From assembly GCA_902537845.1 (NCBI GenBank), contig CACBDC010000008.1:1-43895 (forward strand): a stretch of 43,895 nucleotides of DNA. The letters run 5' to 3'. A program made the translations under genes and the position numbers. Every line of letters starts with the position of its first letter. The first letter of the stretch is position 1. This stretch comes from an uncultured Pelagibacteraceae bacterium (GTDB lineage: Bacteria > Pseudomonadota > Alphaproteobacteria > Pelagibacterales > Pelagibacteraceae). Positions 40,460 through 43,895 of this stretch are shown one piece after another. The notes below the pieces were generated by a model. It saw only the letters and a list, made by a program, of their open reading frames with translations, had not been told where the DNA came from and did no database searches.

Positions 40460-41506
40460 TTATTTAAAAATTTTAGAGAAATTTTTTCTATCTCTTTTTT
40501 TCCAATTTTCACGATGATAGGCATCACTTGCAATTAAAGGCAATACACTAGTTGCCTCTGCAAAAACCATTTGTTCCTTTGTAATATCAACTTTACCCCA
40601 TGAGCTTGCTTCCTTAAGAGTAGAGCTACTGCACGCCCCATCACGCGTATCTGCCACAGTAATTTGAATAGCATATTTATGCATATCAACCTTTTTTCCT
40701 AACAGTTCCGCACAGACCACGGTATCTTGAATGAAGTTTTTTGGCACCCCTCCACCTATCATTAATAATCCTGATTGTTTAGATTGTAATTTAATTTCTG
40801 TTAATTCTCTAAATTCTCTTATGGAGTCAATTGTAATATGATTATCTGGATTTTGCTCTTGATGCATAACTAAGCCAAAGCCTGCAGAGCTATCAGTAAA
40901 AGCAGGGCAAAAAATTGGTACATTATTATCATATGCCGTTTCAATTAATGAGCCCTTTTTTTTGGAACTATTTTTTAAAAATTTTCCTAATTCTTTGATA
41001 AATTCTCTTGAAGTAAAGGCTTTTGGTTTTAATGAATTAGCTATGTCACATATTGTTTGGTCGCAAGCTTGCAATTCTTCCTCATCAATATAAGTGTCAT
41101 AAATTCTATCAATATAGTTTTTACGAAGTTTTGTATCATCTTCAAATTGGGAACCTTGGTAATGTTTAAATCCTAGTGCCTCAAAAAAATCCATATCAAT
41201 TATTGATGCACCAGTAGCCACTATTGCATCCACCATATTGTGTTTAACTAAATCTGTATAAAGGTTCATACATCCACCTGCCGATGTAGAGCCAGCCAAA
41301 GTTAAAAAGATAGAACAATCTTTATCAGCTAGCATTTCATTATAAATTACTGCTGCCCTGGCAGTATCCCTTGAGGTAAAAGACATTTTACCCATGCCTT
41401 CAATAATTTTGCGTGCATCAAATGATTTAATATCGATGTGCTCTACCGGAGAGTTAAGGAGAGAATTTTTATTATGTCCAATTTTAGAACTATTTTTTTT
41501 TTCCAT
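40460..41506 (-). CDS. Deoxyhypusine synthase-like protein (probable polyamine synthase)
   Basis: A 348-residue member of the deoxyhypusine synthase fold. The imine-forming lysine of human enzyme (Lys329) corresponds to Lys305 in EASSWGK, with Trp303 and Glu299 also kept; Asp289 and Ser293 match Asp313 and Ser317. But the human KHHI segment with His288 reads KNFI here, and Asp316 is Cys292. Bacteria lack eIF5A, so the protein cannot make hypusine; bacterial relatives have been linked to homospermidine or other polyamine synthesis. Its ATG overlaps the decarboxylase stop by one base, and the ureohydrolase follows, so all three probably form one pathway (inference). Confidence 0.85.
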   Translation of the reverse strand: MEKKNSSKIGHNKNSLLNSPVEHIDIKSFDARKIIEGMGKMSFTSRDTARAAVIYNEMLADKDCSIFLTLAGSTSAGGCMNLYTDLVKHNMVDAIVATGASIIDMDFFEALGFKHYQGSQFEDDTKLRKNYIDRIYDTYIDEEELQACDQTICDIANSLKPKAFTSREFIKELGKFLKNSSKKKGSLIETAYDNNVPIFCPAFTDSSAGFGLVMHQEQNPDNHITIDSIREFRELTEIKLQSKQSGLLMIGGGVPKNFIQDTVVCAELLGKKVDMHKYAIQITVADTRDGACSSSTLKEASSWGKVDITKEQMVFAEATSVLPLIASDAYHRENWKKRDRKNFSKIFK

Positions 41507-42687
41507 TAAGCTACTAATGATCCAACTTTTTTATCAAGATCATCGTACATAGACATAATTGGTTTGTCACCTAATTCATGAATTTCATTAGAATAAAATC
41601 CATTGAAATTAGTTCTAAACGTTAAGCTGTAAGCTCCTAATTGGCCGAGCTCTATATAATCACCTTCTTTAATATTATTTGGCAACAAAAAAGGTCCTTT
41701 CATAAAATCCAAACCATCACATGTTGGTCCAAAAAAACTAAAAGCAGTTAGTTTTTTCGACTGGACTCTTCCCTCTGTAATCATTTTTGATGGAAGAACA
41801 AAATTTGGGGCACCCGCATCAAAAAGCGATCCATAAGTTCCATCATTAATGTAAAGATTATTTTTTTTTCTTAAAATTACTTTAACAATAGTAGAACCAC
41901 TTTCAGCAACAATTGCTCTTCCTGGTTCACATATAATTTCAGGTAATTTGTCTAATTTTAAACGATAAAGTTCTTTTTTTATTTCTAACATATAATTAGA
42001 CAACGGCTCTGGATTTAAATCTGGGTAAATTGAAGGAAAACCTCCACCAACATTTATTGTATCTGGAATTATTTTTGTTTTTTTAATTATGTTGCCTATT
42101 TCCTTTATTCCTTTTGAGTAAGAAATTTTGTGCATACATTGAGACCCAACATGAAAACTTATTCCTAACTTTTTAGCATATTGTTTACAAAGTCTCACAA
42201 GCCCAAGAGCCTCAGAGGGAAGTGCTCCAAATTTTCTAGATAAATCAATTTCAGCATGTTCATTAGAAATTGCAATTCTTACAAAAAGCTCTAAATCTTT
42301 TCCTTGATTAGTTGCATCTAAGATTTTTCTTAATTCATCTTTACTATCCAAAGAAAAACTTTTTACATTGAAATCATTATATGCAGACGCAATACTTTCT
42401 TTACTTTTTATTGTGTGCATAAAATGTAATTTTGCTTCTGGATAAATTTTATTTATTAGTCTTATTTCATTTAATGAAGCGACATCGAATTCATTAATGC
42501 CATTAGAAATAATTTGTTTAATAATTTTTTCGTTAGGATTAGTTTTTACAGCGTAGAGTACTTTTCCAGGAAAGTTTTCTTTAAAAAAATTTACGGACTT
42601 TCTTATCTCGTTAGGCCGTATGCAATATACGGGGTGATCTGGCTTTAATAGGTTAACTAATTCGTTAACTGTTTTAAATTTTCCCAT
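41506..42687 (-). CDS. Ornithine decarboxylase (PLP fold-III)
   Basis: A 393-residue alanine-racemase-fold decarboxylase. Lys48 in YAVKTNP binds PLP; HVGSQ (179-183), GGGFP (214-218) and EPGRA (254-258) hold the cofactor phosphate; GPTCDGLD (320-327) supplies the catalytic Cys323 and Asp of ornithine decarboxylase, distinguishing it from diaminopimelate decarboxylase. It would make putrescine from ornithine in the cytoplasm; a mixed lysine/ornithine activity is possible, as in some relatives. It is first in the leftward polyamine cluster. CGAGGGACAC before the ATG provides a GAGG ribosome-binding site. Upstream lie competing hairpins and short ORFs. Confidence 0.9.
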   Translation of the reverse strand: MGKFKTVNELVNLLKPDHPVYCIRPNEIRKSVNFFKENFPGKVLYAVKTNPNEKIIKQIISNGINEFDVASLNEIRLINKIYPEAKLHFMHTIKSKESIASAYNDFNVKSFSLDSKDELRKILDATNQGKDLELFVRIAISNEHAEIDLSRKFGALPSEALGLVRLCKQYAKKLGISFHVGSQCMHKISYSKGIKEIGNIIKKTKIIPDTINVGGGFPSIYPDLNPEPLSNYMLEIKKELYRLKLDKLPEIICEPGRAIVAESGSTIVKVILRKKNNLYINDGTYGSLFDAGAPNFVLPSKMITEGRVQSKKLTAFSFFGPTCDGLDFMKGPFLLPNNIKEGDYIELGQLGAYSLTFRTNFNGFYSNEIHELGDKPIMSMYDDLDKKVGSLVA

Positions 42688-42716
42688 TTCATGTGTCCCT
42701 CGTTAGTTAGTTCACA

Positions 42717-42777
42717 AAGGTTTTTTAAAAAATTTAATAAAAAAAACCTTAATTAAATTGCGTTTAAGGTTTTTTTT
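42717..42777 (-). promoter_or_regulatory. Attenuator-like alternative hairpins in the odc leader
   Basis: Read on the minus strand, three segments follow each other: A, A8 then CCTTAA (42777-42764); B, TTAAGG then T8 (42752-42739); C, AAAAAACCTT (42726-42717). A pairs with B over 14 bp with an 11-nt loop and ends in a T-run, as a terminator would; B can pair with C instead over about 10 bp. Such mutually exclusive pairing is the classic form of an attenuator. Alphaproteobacterial ornithine decarboxylase genes often have an Rfam speF leader; I cannot confirm that here. Confidence 0.45.
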
Positions 42778-42803
42778 ACACTATGTAAAGAAAAAAAAGC
42801 CAT
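42753..42803 (-). other. Possible leader ORF 2 before odc (16 codons)
   Basis: ATG at 42803 to TAA at 42753 encodes MAFFSLHSVKKTLNAI. It covers hairpin arm A and stops in the A-B loop, so a translating ribosome would open that hairpin. No Shine-Dalgarno is evident and chance is quite possible in AT-rich DNA. Confidence 0.22.
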
Positions 42804-42848
42804 TTAGAGCCGTTGTAATTCTGTGAACAATGCCCATATAATGGTCAT
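42804..42848 (-). other. Possible leader ORF 1 before odc (14 codons)
   Basis: ATG at 42848 to TAA at 42804 encodes MTIIWALFTELQRL. Its stop is directly followed by the ATG of leader ORF 2, and its start abuts the divergent regA start codon. It would be expressed only if the odc promoter lies within regA. Low confidence. Confidence 0.18.
42813..42842 (+). promoter_or_regulatory. Candidate regA promoter giving a leaderless message
   Basis: TTGTAA at 42813-42818 and a perfect TATAAT at 42837-42842 are separated by 18 bp. The expected transcription start, 6-8 nt after the -10, is at about 42849, the A of the regA start codon. No Shine-Dalgarno precedes that ATG. A CATAT/ATATG inverted pair (42835-42839, 42847-42851) straddles the -10 to the start. 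Confidence 0.55.
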
Positions 42849-43421
42849 ATGAGAGCGCAAAAAAATATTCCTGAACAATTGAAATTGTCTGATTTTGCAG
42901 ACAAATCCTTGCTTATATTGGATGATGATGATCCATTAAGAGGAAGGCTGGCAAGAGCCATGGAAAAGAAAGGTTTCAATGTAAAAGAGGCCAAAACTGT
43001 AGCTGAGGGGTTAAATATAGTGAAAACTTCACCCCCAGGTTTTGCTTGCGTTGATCTTAGACTGGATGACGGCAACGGTTTAGACGTTGTTAAAGAACTA
43101 GCTAAGATCAAGAGGGATTGCAGGATTGTAATGTTAACGGGATACGGGAATCTACCTACGGCTGTAGCTGCTGTTAAAGCAGGAGCAATAGATTATATTG
43201 CCAAGCCTGTAGATGCTGACGATGTCGAATCAGCTCTTTTAGCTTCACCAGAATCAAAAGCAAAGCCGCCAGAAAATCCTATGTCAGCAGACAGAGTTAA
43301 ATGGGAACATATTCACCGAGTATTTGAATTATGTAATAGAAATGTTTCAGAGACAGCAAGAAGATTAAAAATGCACAGAAGAACTCTCCAAAGAATTCTC
43401 TCAAAAAGGTCACCAAGATAA
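42849..43421 (+). CDS. regA: Redox response regulator RegA/PrrA/ActR-like
   Basis: A 190-residue two-domain regulator. The receiver has the acidic LLILDDDDPLRGRLA cluster (21-35), phospho-acceptor Asp69 in FACVDLRLDDG, Thr97 (MLTGYG) and Lys119 (AKP). The linker PPENPMSADRVKWEHI (140-155) is a hallmark of the RegA/ActR/PrrA group, and a Fis-type helix-turn-helix (NVSETARRLKMHRRTLQRIL) ends the protein. It is the DNA-binding partner of RegB in oxygen and redox control. The two genes are usually adjacent with senC between; here the polyamine cluster separates them. Its stop is 2 bp from the converging bioY stop. Confidence 0.96.
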   Translation: MRAQKNIPEQLKLSDFADKSLLILDDDDPLRGRLARAMEKKGFNVKEAKTVAEGLNIVKTSPPGFACVDLRLDDGNGLDVVKELAKIKRDCRIVMLTGYGNLPTAVAAVKAGAIDYIAKPVDADDVESALLASPESKAKPPENPMSADRVKWEHIHRVFELCNRNVSETARRLKMHRRTLQRILSKRSPR

Positions 43422-43423
43422 TA

Positions 43424-43895
43424 CTAAAAAAACTTTCTTACTTTTTTAATTTGATTTAACGAAAAAGTAACAATTAAAATTTTAAACAATTCAGCTAATA
43501 GAAAAGGTTGGGCGCCTAATTGAAAAATCGGCTTATCCCAGCCAATTAAATTTCCTAACCATATTAGACCCAGAAAATAGATAAAACTCGTCGCAAACAA
43601 TAATTTTAAAAAATTTTTAAATATATTTTCATCGTAATCAAATCTTCCTGAAACATAAACAGTAATAAGGAAACCGATTAGGTAGCCCATAGTTGGTCCA
43701 GTGAAATAAACTAATCCTATACCTTTCTCCGGAGTACCCGAGAAGACTGGTAATCCAACTATACCTTCAAAGAGATATAAACAAACAGTTGCCAAACCAA
43801 GTTTCCATCCAAAAATTATTCCGATTAACAAAACTACCATTGTTTGCATTGTCATTGGAACAGGGTAGAAAGGTATTTTAATTTTTGAAGATATC
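43424..43895 (-). CDS. bioY: Biotin transporter BioY (5' end outside window)
   Basis: The frame stays open to the right edge of the window; reading upstream of ATG 43855 gives ISSKIKIPFYPVPMTMQTMVV, the conserved BioY N-terminal core, so ATG 43855 is internal and the true start is beyond the edge. About 157 residues are visible, with four to five hydrophobic segments, GLPVFSG, FTGPTMGYLIGF and FLLAELFKIL. BioY is the substrate-binding membrane component of biotin uptake (ECF-type), able to act alone in some bacteria. Biotin uptake suggests reliance on external biotin, in line with streamlined ocean bacteria (inference). Confidence 0.92.
   Translation of the reverse strand, partial: ISSKIKIPFYPVPMTMQTMVVLLIGIIFGWKLGLATVCLYLFEGIVGLPVFSGTPEKGIGLVYFTGPTMGYLIGFLITVYVSGRFDYDENIFKNFLKLLFATSFIYFLGLIWLGNLIGWDKPIFQLGAQPFLLAELFKILIVTFSLNQIKKVRKFF

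Noticed and set aside
42841-42851. ATG at 42841 as the regA start
   Set aside because: The frame reads ATG GTC ATA TGA and stops after three codons; ATG 42849 starts the RegA frame.

Overview
The window is a dense, strongly AT-rich (by eye near 30% G+C) bacterial chromosome segment. Gene content and order are alphaproteobacterial: fur-miaB-phoH-ybeY-lnt-metK-nusA-infB-rbfA-rpsO-pnp, irr divergent from fabA-fabB-fabI, dnaA-dnaN-gyrB, and RegB/RegA. The low G+C, tiny spacers (about 2% of the window is non-coding), overlapping gene ends and shortened proteins point to a streamlined lineage of the SAR11/Pelagibacterales type. That placement is an inference from style and content, not from a phylogeny. 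I see no insertion sequence, prophage, CRISPR array, tRNA or rRNA.

Layout. 1-2476: tail of a BON-domain protein and a fused malic enzyme/phosphotransacetylase (maeB). 2547-8203: murJ, trpS, an Nfu-type Fe-S scaffold, a membrane-anchored glucosaminidase-like protein and a secreted polysaccharide deacetylase. 8172-21032: a long rightward translation/RNA block, tsaB (unusually short), fur, miaB, phoH, ybeY, lnt, metK, a terminator/attenuator hairpin, then nusA, infB, rbfA, rpsO, pnp. 21029-24025: fabI, fabB, fabA leftward and irr rightward. 24072-27082: katG, a 2-oxoglutarate oxygenase-like protein and a DUF2061 membrane protein. 27088-32193: leftward SH3 protein, a MoeB/ThiF enzyme, dut, coaBC, ubiB, ubiE. 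32205-38294: mutM, rpsT, a 216-bp repeat-rich spacer (candidate origin), dnaA, dnaN, gyrB. 38299-43421: the redox sensor kinase regB and its regulator regA, separated by a leftward polyamine cluster (agmatinase-like, deoxyhypusine-synthase-like, ornithine decarboxylase). 43424-end: a partial bioY.

Most notable signals. (1) Two nearly identical 17-bp palindromic sites matching the Irr iron-control element except at one position lie immediately before irr and before katG, which suggests Irr controls both. (2) A 127-residue TsaB appears to have lost its second lobe by internal deletion while keeping the N-lobe signature and the C-terminal tail. (3) The spacer before ornithine decarboxylase carries three mutually complementary segments able to form alternative hairpins, plus two abutting short ORFs, the second ending in the loop of the first hairpin: an attenuator-like arrangement. 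(4) The bacterial deoxyhypusine-synthase-like gene keeps the catalytic lysine but differs at other substrate-binding positions, and sits between a decarboxylase and a ureohydrolase, suggesting a compact route to a triamine. (5) Several genes usually found in these conserved blocks (rimI, corC, trmB, rimP, ylxR, truB, recF) are absent from their expected places while the flanking genes abut.
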